This document shows, one piece after another, positions 1 to 5,852 of a stretch of 9,359 bases of DNA. This DNA is from Planctomycetales bacterium (GTDB taxonomy: Bacteria > Planctomycetota > Phycisphaerae > SM23-33): assembly GCA_030592655.1 (NCBI GenBank), contig JAUVIQ010000118.1, positions 1 through 9,359 on the forward strand, given 5' to 3'. The notes beneath the pieces are model-generated. The model was given only the letters and a program-made list of their open reading frames with translations, was not told the DNA's origin and made no database searches. Within the stretch, counting starts at the first letter, position 1, and the number at the start of each line of letters is the position of its first letter. The position numbers and the translations under genes were made by a program.

Positions 1-520
1 GAGCGAATGACATGACCTCCTCGACGCTTCGGAAGTCCGGCTCGGTAACGATCTCCAGAAGCGGGATGCCCGCGCGGTTCAAATCGACGCCCGTGTGTGC
101 GGGGAAGTCGTGGACGTTCTTGCCGGCATCTTCTTCCAGGTGGGCGCGAGTGATGTCGATTCTTTTCACCTCATTTCCCGCCAGCGGGATGTCAAGATAG
201 CCGGCGATTGCCAACGGCAGGTCGTATTGGCTTATCTGGTAATTCTTCGGCAGATCGGGATAGTAGTAACTTTTGCGGTCCCACTTGGTGAAGTCCGGCA
301 CGGTGCAGTTCAGTGCCAGTCCGACCTTCATTGAATACTCGACTGCCTTTTGGTTCATCACCGGCAATGCGCCGGGCATGCCGATACAGACCGGGCAGGT
401 GTGCGTATTGGGCGGATCGCCGAAGCGGTTGGCGCACCGGCAGAAAATCTTGGTCTCTGTCGCCAGTTCGACATGAATCTCCAACCCAATCACCGGCAGT
501 GTATTTTGTGCATCAACCAT
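1..520 (-). CDS. gatB: Asp/Glu-tRNA amidotransferase subunit B (5' part)
   Basis: GatB is the kinase/transferase subunit of the GatCAB amidotransferase. It phosphorylates the misacylated Glu or Asp on tRNA(Gln)/tRNA(Asn) and transfers ammonia received from GatA. The first 173 codons are present and the rest lies beyond the left edge. Reading down from an ATG at 518-520 gives the family N-terminus with GLEIHVEL (residues 12-19), a CxC pair (C27, C29) and a CPVC pair (C42, C45) that form the known zinc site, then IGMPGALPV, and further on YYYPDLPKNYQISQYD and AHLEEDAGK. The start lies 2 nt after the stop of the upstream membrane-protein gene, with a weak GGAAG-type ribosome site inside that gene's last codons, so translational coupling is likely. 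Unusually, gatB is separated from gatA by two extra genes and a transposase element. Identification is very secure. Confidence 0.96.
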   Translation of the reverse strand, partial: MVDAQNTLPVIGLEIHVELATETKIFCRCANRFGDPPNTHTCPVCIGMPGALPVMNQKAVEYSMKVGLALNCTVPDFTKWDRKSYYYPDLPKNYQISQYDLPLAIAGYLDIPLAGNEVKRIDITRAHLEEDAGKNVHDFPAHTGVDLNRAGIPLLEIVTEPDFRSVEEVMSFA

Positions 521-522
521 TT

Positions 523-1203
523 TTACTTCCACTCTAGCACTATCGAAATAATAACGACGATAACAACAGGCAGGATACACAGGCAGACAATCCACAACGG
601 AATAAACAGGGGTGAGTATTTGCTCCGTTTCGTCCTGTCGTAAGCAGCAACCAACCCATAGCCGATTATACCAAGCACAAAGCCAGCAGCCAGACTGATA
701 AGTCCTGGAATCGGTTCATCCCGCATCAGACTGTACACAAGAAGGGGTGTCCCAAACAGAAGCCCGTACAACCCGCTGGTCATTACGCGCCCGATGCGTG
801 AGGCAAGGACACGCCATAACCCGAACATTGCGATAATTAGCAACACCGTGCCCAAAGCAGGCAAAAAGGAAGACCACGATTCCTTTTCCAGCAAAGCTGA
901 ACGAACAAGCAGGATAATAATCGGCATCACACCGATGACCTGCATCAAGATCTTAGGCATTTTCGTCCTGAGCCGGACCCAATTCATGAATATGGACCAT
1001 AAGATGAACAGCGCGAACATGCCCGCAATCAGTGTGATCGAGGAGACGAACCTTGGCCAAGGGGTTCCCATAAATCTGCCGCTTGCTATCACCGCAGCCG
1101 AAAGGCCCAGCACCGCAAACGTTTTGGGTGTCCAGGGATGAAGCCTGAAGAATTGCACCAACCCGATAACCGGCGGCGTATTGTCTTTGGTTTCGATCAC
1201 CAT
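523..1203 (-). CDS. Seven-helix integral membrane protein of unknown function
   Basis: I do not recognise the family. From the ATG at 1201-1203 (MVIETKDNTPP) the product is 226 residues, with a short soluble N-terminus and about seven hydrophobic helices. These include AVLGLSAAVIASG, a long one around ITLIAGMFALFILW, then VIGVMPIIILLV, LGTVLLIIAMFGLW, LYGLLFGTPLLV, LISLAAGFVLGIIGYG and a very hydrophobic C-terminal helix ending IVLEWK. Basic stretches (RLRTK, DRTKRSK) lie between helices. The reading frame stays open upstream to a GTG at 1278, but those codons lie inside a palindromic repeat cassette, so the added N-terminus (AKKDAALRLEMNAAS) is probably not original and I reject it. No good ribosome site precedes the chosen ATG, so the start is the least certain part. 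The stop codon is 2 nt before gatB. Confidence 0.72.
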   Translation of the reverse strand: MVIETKDNTPPVIGLVQFFRLHPWTPKTFAVLGLSAAVIASGRFMGTPWPRFVSSITLIAGMFALFILWSIFMNWVRLRTKMPKILMQVIGVMPIIILLVRSALLEKESWSSFLPALGTVLLIIAMFGLWRVLASRIGRVMTSGLYGLLFGTPLLVYSLMRDEPIPGLISLAAGFVLGIIGYGLVAAYDRTKRSKYSPLFIPLWIVCLCILPVVIVVIISIVLEWK

Positions 1204-1218
1204 AAAAGAATCGGTTCT

Positions 1219-1339
1219 TTCTGTTAGCCGCGAAGCGGCATTCATTTCCAGCCGCAGAGCGGCGTCTTTCTTAGCCACGGGCGGAAGCCCGTGGAAAAAG
1301 GTCGCTCAATAAAATCAAGCCCCGTCAGGGGCGTCTTGT
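1219..1339. repeat. Left palindrome cassette flanking the RAYT gene (REP-like)
   Basis: Read on the minus strand, this cassette contains in order: a CCCCTGACGGGG hairpin, a variable spacer of about 20 nt, a perfect 8-bp hairpin CCACGGGC-TTCC-GCCCGTGG, the conserved GCTAAGAAAG, a GCCGC/GCGGC hairpin, TGGAAA, and a second GCCGC/GCGGC hairpin. The same cassette occurs inverted at 1811-1923. It starts 5 nt after the transposase stop. Its first hairpin followed by TTGATTTTATT could act as a weak terminator. The cassette runs into the 5' flank of the membrane-protein gene. Confidence 0.85.
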
Positions 1340-1344
1340 CTATC

Positions 1345-1797
1345 CTAATCAAACACATACTTCCTGTCATACTCAATCTCGTGTCTCTCAAGTATCGCAA
1401 TCAATTCGTCCTCAAACGTCTGCCGTTTGTGGTGTTCGACCTGGCGGGCGATATATGCTTCCATTTGCACCGCATTGGATTTGCTGACGGAGAAAGCGCC
1501 GTATCCGGTCTGCCAGGCGAAATCCCTGGATTCGGAAAATTTCTCATGAATCCAATCCGACGAAATGGACTTGATGTCGCGGAACATGTCGGAGAAAGCG
1601 TGTTTGGGATGGAAAATGCTCAACAGGTGTACGTGATTTTCCGTACCGTTCATCGCCAGTAGTTTTCCGTCGCGTTTTCGTATTATACCGCCGACGACTT
1701 TTATTAATTCGGGCATGATGTTCGGTGTCAGAAGATTGCGGCGATTTTTTGTTGAAAAAATACCGTGGACCATTAGATTTGCGTGTGTATGTCCCAT
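1345..1797 (-). CDS. REP-associated tyrosine transposase (IS200/IS605-like Y1, TnpA_REP)
   Basis: This is a single-strand DNA transposase/nickase of the HUH Y1 superfamily. The product is 150 residues, normal for the family. It has an N-terminal LMVHGIFSTKNRR strand, the metal-binding HUH motif as NHVHLL (H55 and H57), the family block FAWQTGYGAFSVS (about residues 93-105), the catalytic tyrosine Y115 in the AYIARQ (YxxxQ) context followed by EHHKRQTFEDE, and the typical end YDRKYVFD. I chose the ATG at 1795-1797 because GGAG lies 7 nt upstream; an in-frame GTG at 1813-1815 sits inside a palindrome and lacks a ribosome site. All catalytic residues are present, so the gene may be active. The inverted palindrome cassettes on both sides fit the REP-plus-RAYT arrangement better than a plain IS200 element. 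It interrupts the gatA-gatB gene series. Confidence 0.93.
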   Translation of the reverse strand: MGHTHANLMVHGIFSTKNRRNLLTPNIMPELIKVVGGIIRKRDGKLLAMNGTENHVHLLSIFHPKHAFSDMFRDIKSISSDWIHEKFSESRDFAWQTGYGAFSVSKSNAVQMEAYIARQVEHHKRQTFEDELIAILERHEIEYDRKYVFD

Positions 1798-1810
1798 TGT
1801 GTTTCTCCAA

Positions 1811-1923
1811 GACACCCCTGACGGGGCTTGTTCCCGTAAAACATCCTTGCACCCCAGGCTTCCGCCTGGGGCTAAGAAAGGCGCCGCTCCGCGGCTGGAA
1901 ACAGATGCCGCTAACGCGGCTGA
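1811..1923. repeat. Right palindrome cassette flanking the RAYT gene (REP-like)
   Basis: This is the inverted partner of the 1219-1339 cassette. In plus orientation it has CCCCTGACGGGG, a 20-nt spacer, the hairpin CCCCAGGC-TTCC-GCCTGGGG, GCTAAGAAAG, a GCCGC/GCGGC hairpin, TGGAAA and a final GCCGC/GCGGC hairpin. Compared with the left copy, the main stem differs at two positions and both changes are compensated on the other arm (A-T to C-G and G-C to A-T). Its outer end abuts the stop codon of the SDR gene (TAA, complement of 1924-1926). Its inner hairpin lies just upstream of the transposase ribosome site. Confidence 0.87.
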
Positions 1924-2688
1924 TTATCTCAACAGATACCCGCCATCGACGGCGATTATTTGTCCTGTGATGTACCGTCCAGCCTCCGAGGCCAATAGCA
2001 GCATCGCGCCGGTCAGTTCGGCAGGGTCGCCCCAACGGGCCATCGGGATGTGGGCGACGATTTCGGTATTGCGCTTCGGGTCTTTTTGGAGCGATGCGGT
2101 CATGTCGGTTGCGAAATATCCCGGCGCTATCGCATTGACGGTAATGCCTCGCCCAGCCCACTCGTTGGCCATCGCTCGCGTCAGGCCTGCGACGCCGCTC
2201 TTGGCGGCAGTGTATGCGCAGATGGACTGACCAGCCAGGAAACTGACCATACTGGCGATGTTGACGATTCGCCCGCCGGTCTCCCACATCAGTTTCGCTG
2301 CCTGTTGCGAAAGGTCGAACACAGCCGTCAGGTGCAGTTCGATAACCTCGCGCCATTTGTCCATCGGGAAATCGGCTGCCGGCGCGCGATGCTGGATTCC
2401 GGCATTGTTGAGAAGGATGTTCAGCCCGCCGAGTTTTTCGGCAGCCCGCTGAATCACCCCCCGGCGATCTTCGTCGCTGGTCAAATCCGCTTTCAGGACC
2501 ACCAGTTTGCGCGAGAGTTCTTCTGCCGCTTCGACGGCTTCGTCAGCCTGTCCGCTACGACAGATAACGGCGACATCCGCACCGGCTCCGAGCAGGGCCT
2601 TGGTGAACTCCAGCCCAAGCCCACGATTCCCACCGGTTACGATCGCAAATTTTCCGTCAAGACCAAATTGTGAAAGATAAGGGTTCAT
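1924..2688 (-). CDS. SDR-family dehydrogenase, KduD-like (2-deoxy-D-gluconate 3-dehydrogenase type)
   Basis: This is a 254-residue classical short-chain dehydrogenase/reductase, a cytosolic NAD(P)-dependent oxidoreductase. It shows the cofactor loop TGGNRGLG (18-25), NNAG (94-97) followed by IQHR, the catalytic serine S146 in NIASMVSF, and the YxxxK pair Y159/K163. The stretches ANEWAGRGITVNAIAPGYFA, IPMARWGDP and the end VDGGYLLR strongly resemble KduD, which oxidises 3-deoxy-D-glycero-2,5-hexodiulosonate-type substrates in uronate breakdown. The substrate here is still an inference, since the SDR family is broad. One oddity: the position normally held by the fourth catalytic residue, Asn (NL motif), appears to be H119 in ELHLTAVF. 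The ATG overlaps the gatA stop as ATGA, a clear sign of translational coupling. The stop abuts the RAYT cassette. Confidence 0.9.
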   Translation of the reverse strand: MNPYLSQFGLDGKFAIVTGGNRGLGLEFTKALLGAGADVAVICRSGQADEAVEAAEELSRKLVVLKADLTSDEDRRGVIQRAAEKLGGLNILLNNAGIQHRAPAADFPMDKWREVIELHLTAVFDLSQQAAKLMWETGGRIVNIASMVSFLAGQSICAYTAAKSGVAGLTRAMANEWAGRGITVNAIAPGYFATDMTASLQKDPKRNTEIVAHIPMARWGDPAELTGAMLLLASEAGRYITGQIIAVDGGYLLR

Positions 2689-4190
2689 TTCACCATTTCC
2701 GGTTTCAGGCGCGTCGCGCCGTTTGCTTTTTCGTACATCCGCGCTGCCCGGAGGAGGGTTTCTTCGCCGAAGACGTTACCGAGCAGTTGGATAGCCAGCG
2801 GCAGGCCTGACTCGCTCAGCCCGGCGGGGATGGAGATGCCCGGAATGCCCGCGAGGTTCGCGCTGATGGTGTAAATGTCCGACATATACATCGTCAACGG
2901 GTCGGCTGTCTTTGCGCCGATCTTGAAGGCTGTTTCCGGGGCGGTCGGGCACAGCAGCACGTCGCACTTTCCGAAGGCGGCGTCGAAATCATTCTTGATA
3001 AGCCGGCGGACCTTCAGGGCCTTGAGGTAATAGGCGTCGTAGTAGCCGCTCGACAGTGCGTACGTGCCGAGCATTATTCGTCGTTTGACCTCATCGCCGA
3101 AGCCTTCAGCCCGGCTCCGGCTGTAGAGTTCGACGATTCCGCCGACCTTTTCGGCGGTTCGATGGCCATAGTGCACGCCGTCGTATCGGGCGAGGTTGCT
3201 GGAGGCTTCTGCCGTTGCGACGAGGTAATAACAGGCTACGGCGTAGGACGACAATTGTCCATCGGCGTCGATGTCAACGCGGCTATGGGGTAGCGAGACT
3301 TCGACTATTTTCGCACCGGCGTCGCGGTAGATTTCCGCAGCCTTGTCCACTGCGGCGCGAATCTCGGCGTCCAGCGATTCGGAATGAAACTCCTTTACCA
3401 ACCCAACACGAAGATTTTCGATTGGCTTATCCAGCGAGGCGAGGTAGTCCGGAACGGGCTTATCAACGCTGGTGGAATCGCGCGAGTCGTGCCCGGCCAG
3501 GACGCCGAGCATCATGGCGGCATCGGCTACGTCGCGCGAGAGCGGTCCGATCTGGTCGAGGCTGCTTCCGAAGGCGACGAGTCCGTATCGGCTTACCCGG
3601 CCATAGGTTGGTTTGAGTCCGACGCAGCCACAGAATGCCGCCGGCTGGCGAATCGACCCGCCGGTGTCCGAACCTATCGCAGCGGCGCACATCCGCCCAG
3701 CAACAGCGGCTGCCGATCCGCCCGACGACCCGCCGGGAACGCGCGACGTGTCCCACGGATTGCGGGTAGTTTGGCGAGCGGAGTTCTCCGTCGATGAACC
3801 CATTGCGAATTCGTCCATATTGGTCTTGCCGAGGACAATCGCGCCGGCTGACGCCAATTTGCCTGCGACGGTGGCGTCGTAAGGAGCGTGGAAATTTCCG
3901 AGGATTTTGGACGAGCAACTCGTCAGGCCGAAGGACGTGCAGATATTGTCCTTGAGAGCCACCGGAACGCCGGTAAGAGTGCCTATCGCTTCGCCTGCGG
4001 AACGCTTTTTATCTATCTCCTCCGCTTGCTGAATTGCCCGCTCGGCGAATATCTCATTGTAAGCGCAGACTTCTTTGTCCAGGGACTCAATTGCATCGAG
4101 ATATACCCTCACCGCCTCTATAGCGGAAACTTCCCCCGAAGCAATCGCGTCGCGGAGTTCCAATGCGGAAAGGTTCAGAATATCGCTCAT
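2685..4190 (-). CDS. gatA: Asp/Glu-tRNA amidotransferase subunit A
   Basis: GatA is the glutaminase subunit of GatCAB, an amidase-signature enzyme that frees ammonia from glutamine and channels it to GatB. From the ATG at 4188-4190 it has 501 residues, slightly long for the family. The catalytic triad is visible as K80 (in VALKDNICT), the cis-Ser S155 in PGGSSGGSAAA, and the nucleophile S179 in SDTGGSIRQPAAFCG. The spacing matches the well-studied enzyme. Further family stretches are GLKPTYGRVSRYGLVAFGSS, LDQIGPLSRD, RRIMLGTYALSSGYYDAYY and LAGIPGISIPAG. An in-frame TTG four codons upstream is possible, but the ATG is preferred because GGAA precedes it at about 9 nt. It lies downstream of gatC across a 168-nt gap holding a heptamer array, and overlaps the SDR gene by 4 nt. 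Confidence 0.97.
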   Translation of the reverse strand: MSDILNLSALELRDAIASGEVSAIEAVRVYLDAIESLDKEVCAYNEIFAERAIQQAEEIDKKRSAGEAIGTLTGVPVALKDNICTSFGLTSCSSKILGNFHAPYDATVAGKLASAGAIVLGKTNMDEFAMGSSTENSARQTTRNPWDTSRVPGGSSGGSAAAVAGRMCAAAIGSDTGGSIRQPAAFCGCVGLKPTYGRVSRYGLVAFGSSLDQIGPLSRDVADAAMMLGVLAGHDSRDSTSVDKPVPDYLASLDKPIENLRVGLVKEFHSESLDAEIRAAVDKAAEIYRDAGAKIVEVSLPHSRVDIDADGQLSSYAVACYYLVATAEASSNLARYDGVHYGHRTAEKVGGIVELYSRSRAEGFGDEVKRRIMLGTYALSSGYYDAYYLKALKVRRLIKNDFDAAFGKCDVLLCPTAPETAFKIGAKTADPLTMYMSDIYTISANLAGIPGISIPAGLSESGLPLAIQLLGNVFGEETLLRAARMYEKANGATRLKPEMVK

Positions 4191-4309
4191 GAGTTTTTCC
4201 AATCATCGCTGCTTTTTTAATCGTCGTCGTACGGTTCGACACCGCTCACCGCAAGCCGACGACTGCTATGCGAAGCATCCCTTTGGGAAACGGGACAGGG
4301 ACTACTCTG

Positions 4310-4356
4310 TTACCAATTACCAATTACCAATTACGAATTACGAATTACCAATCACG
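4310..4356. repeat. AT-rich heptamer tandem array after gatC (CCAATTA type)
   Basis: Units of 7 nt follow one another in plus orientation: CCAATTA three times, CGAATTA twice, then degenerate CCAATCA and CGAACTA. The array directly adjoins the gatC stop codon (TAG, complement of 4359-4361). Three heptamers make seven codons, so one frame reads as an NYQLPIT-type peptide repeat, known from spurious translations of such arrays. The remaining gap toward gatA (4203-4309) holds no gene that I can see. It contains a short purine-rich imperfect hairpin around 4278-4300. The array resembles, in form only, the short tandem heptamers described in cyanobacteria. Confidence 0.85.
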
Positions 4357-4358
4357 AA

Positions 4359-4664
4359 CTATTGCGAATCTCCGATGACTTTTGGTACTTCGAAGAAGTC
4401 GCCGTCGCGTGCGGGTGCGTTTGCGAGGGCCTGTTCAGACGACAGGGATTCGCCCGGCAAATCGTCGGCGAGGACATTGCAAACGTCCAGCGCATGGGCC
4501 ATCGGTTCGACGCCGTCGGTGTCCAGTTCGCCCAACTTGTCCACGTAGGCGACGATCTCGGCGAACTGTCGGCCCAGGGCGTCGGCCTGCTCGTCTGTCA
4601 TTTCAATTCTGGCGAGTAAGGCGATATGGCGGATTAGTTCACTGTCTATTTTCTTTTCAGTCAT
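4359..4664 (-). CDS. gatC: Asp/Glu-tRNA amidotransferase subunit C
   Basis: GatC is the small subunit that wraps around GatA and GatB and stabilises the amidotransferase. The product is 101 residues from the ATG at 4662-4664, normal for the family. It shows HIALLARIEMTDEQ near the N-terminus, the coil region FAEIVAYVDKLGELDTDGVEPM, DVCNVLADD, and the typical C-terminal block APARDGDFFEVPKVI. A GTG two codons upstream (4668-4670) is an alternative start, and neither has a strong ribosome site. It is the first gene of the gatCA unit, about 35 nt downstream of a sigma70-like promoter. Its last codons (GDSQ) run into the heptamer array that follows the stop. Confidence 0.95.
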   Translation of the reverse strand: MTEKKIDSELIRHIALLARIEMTDEQADALGRQFAEIVAYVDKLGELDTDGVEPMAHALDVCNVLADDLPGESLSSEQALANAPARDGDFFEVPKVIGDSQ

Positions 4665-4704
4665 GCTCACACTTTCGGAAGATTGTCCAGACTGTCCGTA
4701 CCTG

Positions 4705-4733
4705 ATGATGCGATATGATTAAGCCTGTGTCAA
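4705..4733 (-). promoter_or_regulatory. Predicted sigma70-type promoter of gatC
   Basis: On the minus strand a perfect TTGACA (complement of 4728-4733) is followed after 17 nt by CATCAT (complement of 4705-4710, four of six to TATAAT). The start point would be near 4698, leaving a leader of roughly 35 nt before gatC. It is placed back-to-back with the infA promoter. No operator or riboswitch is evident between the two. Confidence 0.6.
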
Positions 4734-4818
4734 CTATTGCGATAATGCTGGAGGTTGTCCCGCCGTTTAGCCGAACACAATAATAGCGATAATAGCGGAA
4801 TATAAACTGCTTCGGTAG

Positions 4819-4847
4819 TTGACCTTGCCGTGCGGCGAGGTTATAGT
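4819..4847 (+). promoter_or_regulatory. Predicted sigma70-type promoter of infA
   Basis: TTGACC (4819-4824) and TATAGT (4842-4847) each match the consensus at five of six positions and are separated by the optimal 17 nt. Transcription would start near 4854, giving a very short leader of about 18 nt before the infA ATG. That leader holds only an A-rich stretch (CGAAAAAAGAT) in place of a clear ribosome site. Confidence 0.72.
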
Positions 4848-4871
4848 CTTCCGTCTATCACGAAAAAAGAT

Positions 4872-5099
4872 ATGGCCAAGACCGAACACATTGAGACCGA
4901 CGCGATCGTCCTTGAAGCATTGCCTAACGCGATGTTCCGCCTGGAGGTCGATCTGGACGGTAATAAACATCAACTCATCGGGCACATCTCCGGACGGATG
5001 CGCCGACACTACATCCGCATCCTGCCCGGCGACCGCGTCCTCATACAGATCAGCCCATACGACCTGACCAAAGCCAGGATCGTGTACCGACAGAAGTAG
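4872..5099 (+). CDS. infA: Translation initiation factor IF-1
   Basis: IF-1 binds the A site of the small ribosomal subunit during initiation. The 75-residue product is a single S1/OB-fold protein and a near-canonical IF-1. It starts MAKTEHIETDAIVLEALPNA, has the RNA-binding stretch HISGRMRRHYIRILPGDRV, and ends SPYDLTKARIVYRQK. An upstream in-frame ATG at 4830 would add fourteen residues foreign to the family and would start before the likely transcription start, so I reject it. It is the only confident plus-strand gene here, transcribed divergently from gatC and convergently with the PHP gene. Confidence 0.97.
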   Translation: MAKTEHIETDAIVLEALPNAMFRLEVDLDGNKHQLIGHISGRMRRHYIRILPGDRVLIQISPYDLTKARIVYRQK

Positions 5100-5101
5100 C
5101 C

Positions 5102-5221
5102 ATTTCCAATTTCCAATTTTCAATTTCCAATTGAACAGAAGAAAAAAATGGACAAGTAGCGCGCGCTGAAGCCGCTTTTTTCTTCTTCTAAATTGGAAAT
5201 TGAAAATTGGAAATTGAAAAT
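5102..5221. repeat. Heptamer arrays as a long inverted repeat between infA and the PHP gene
   Basis: Heptamers of the AATTTCC/AATTTTC type sit right after the infA stop (from 5101) and, in opposite orientation, right after the PHP stop on the other strand. Positions 5107-5132 and 5191-5216 are perfect inverted copies of 26 nt. Inside them a second perfect 11-bp match, 5137-5147 with 5176-5186, is separated by a 4x4 internal loop. The centre holds the palindrome AGCGCGCGCT (5158-5167). The PHP stop codon TAA itself forms part of the outermost heptamer. The whole can fold as one extended hairpin in either transcript and probably ends both convergent genes. Confidence 0.85.
5161..5181 (+). terminator. 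Possible rho-independent terminator of infA
   Basis: GCGCGC-TGAA-GCCGC can form a five-pair stem with one bulged C and a tetraloop, followed at once by six T residues (5176-5181). It lies about 60 nt past the infA stop, in the centre of the heptamer inverted repeat, whose outer arms may compete or cooperate with this stem. Confidence 0.5.
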
Positions 5222-5829
5222 TATCTACCGCTCTTGCGGTTGACGTATGCCCGGTTGAGGACGACGGTGCGGATATCGGCGGCCTTGAGGAGAGGCCTGT
5301 CTGTCTCGATCCAGAAGCGGTTGACGAACTTCAGCCCATGTACGTCGCCGGAGTTCACCAGCGGCAGTCCGAGCCGCTCAGCAGCGTCGGCGGAGATTTT
5401 TGCCTTTTTACGGTTCTGGTTGTTGGTGCGGAACTCCAGGGCGTCGGGCAGCAAACCATTGTCCAGCATCTCTGCGGCGCCTTCCCAGCGGAACGGATGT
5501 GCCAGGACTGTCAGGTGTTCTTCGTCGCGGGCCTTTGCCAGAATCTCCGATACGTCGGCAATCCGGGTGTATTCAGGGTCGGTCGTGCCCAGTATCAGCA
5601 GGTGCTGCATTCTCTGCGGGCCTGTGCTCAATTCGATACCGGGGAAAATCCTGATGTCCGGAAAACCCTGCTGTAATTGCTCGATTTCCCTCTCGCTCCA
5701 GACAGCGTCGTGCTCGGTGATAAAGACAGCCTCGTAACCGGCCTGGATCATTCGCTCCATCAACTCAGCCGGAGTAGCCTGGCAGCAGGCGCTGTAACGA
5801 CTCGTATGTAAATGTAATTCGACTTTCAT
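5221..5829 (-). CDS. PHP-domain metal-dependent phosphoesterase
   Basis: The product is 202 residues and covers one PHP domain, a TIM-like barrel that binds two or three metal ions and hydrolyses phosphoesters, with substrates ranging from nucleic acids to small phosphates. Metal-ligand candidates are H6 and H8 (HLHT), the ITEHD cluster E39-H40-D41, E66 in FPGIELS, H76, H111 in LAHPF, and D162/H164 in SGDVHG. There is no signal peptide, so it should be cytosolic. Nothing shows the substrate. It closely follows the aminotransferase gene (23-nt gap). A diverged copy of its first 50 or so nucleotides lies on the far side of that aminotransferase, overlapping the propeller stop, so this gene or a homologue probably once followed the propeller gene directly. 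The 3' end runs into heptamer repeats. Confidence 0.9.
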   Translation of the reverse strand: MKVELHLHTSRYSACCQATPAELMERMIQAGYEAVFITEHDAVWSEREIEQLQQGFPDIRIFPGIELSTGPQRMQHLLILGTTDPEYTRIADVSEILAKARDEEHLTVLAHPFRWEGAAEMLDNGLLPDALEFRTNNQNRKKAKISADAAERLGLPLVNSGDVHGLKFVNRFWIETDRPLLKAADIRTVVLNRAYVNRKSGR

Positions 5830-5852
5830 GGCAGTTGGTTCATCGGTTGATA

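Larger units (their letters stand above)
1219..1923 (-). mobile_element. RAYT element: transposase gene plus two inverted palindrome cassettes
   Basis: This composite unit has a Y1 transposase gene in the centre and the same multi-hairpin cassette facing outward at each end. It sits exactly between the stop of the SDR gene and the membrane-protein gene, in the middle of the gatCAB gene series and on the same strand. I could not identify a target-site duplication. Plain IS200/IS605 ends are different from each other, whereas here both ends carry the same cassette, which is the layout described for REPtrons or BIME-associated RAYT genes. Whether the whole unit moves, or only the cassettes, cannot be told from this window. 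Confidence 0.75.

Noticed and set aside
1345..1815. GTG start at 1815 for the transposase
   Set aside because: It lies within the flanking hairpin without a ribosome site; the ATG at 1797 has GGAG at 7 nt and gives the family-typical N-terminus.
1544..2356. Long minus-strand frame spanning the SDR, the right cassette and the transposase
   Set aside because: It is an out-of-frame shadow of two well-supported genes; its apparent length comes from the cassette being open in several frames.
3215..3797. Open frames on the plus strand opposite gatA
   Set aside because: They are Arg/Ala/Gly-rich shadows of the GC-rich gatA codons, without a recognisable domain or ribosome site.
4310..4356. Heptamer array as a CRISPR array
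   Set aside because: The units are 7 nt, directly adjacent and have no spacers.
4830..4871. Extended N-terminus of infA (MRRGYSLPSITKKD before MAKTE)
   Set aside because: It overlaps the predicted -10 box and adds residues absent from all IF-1 proteins I know.
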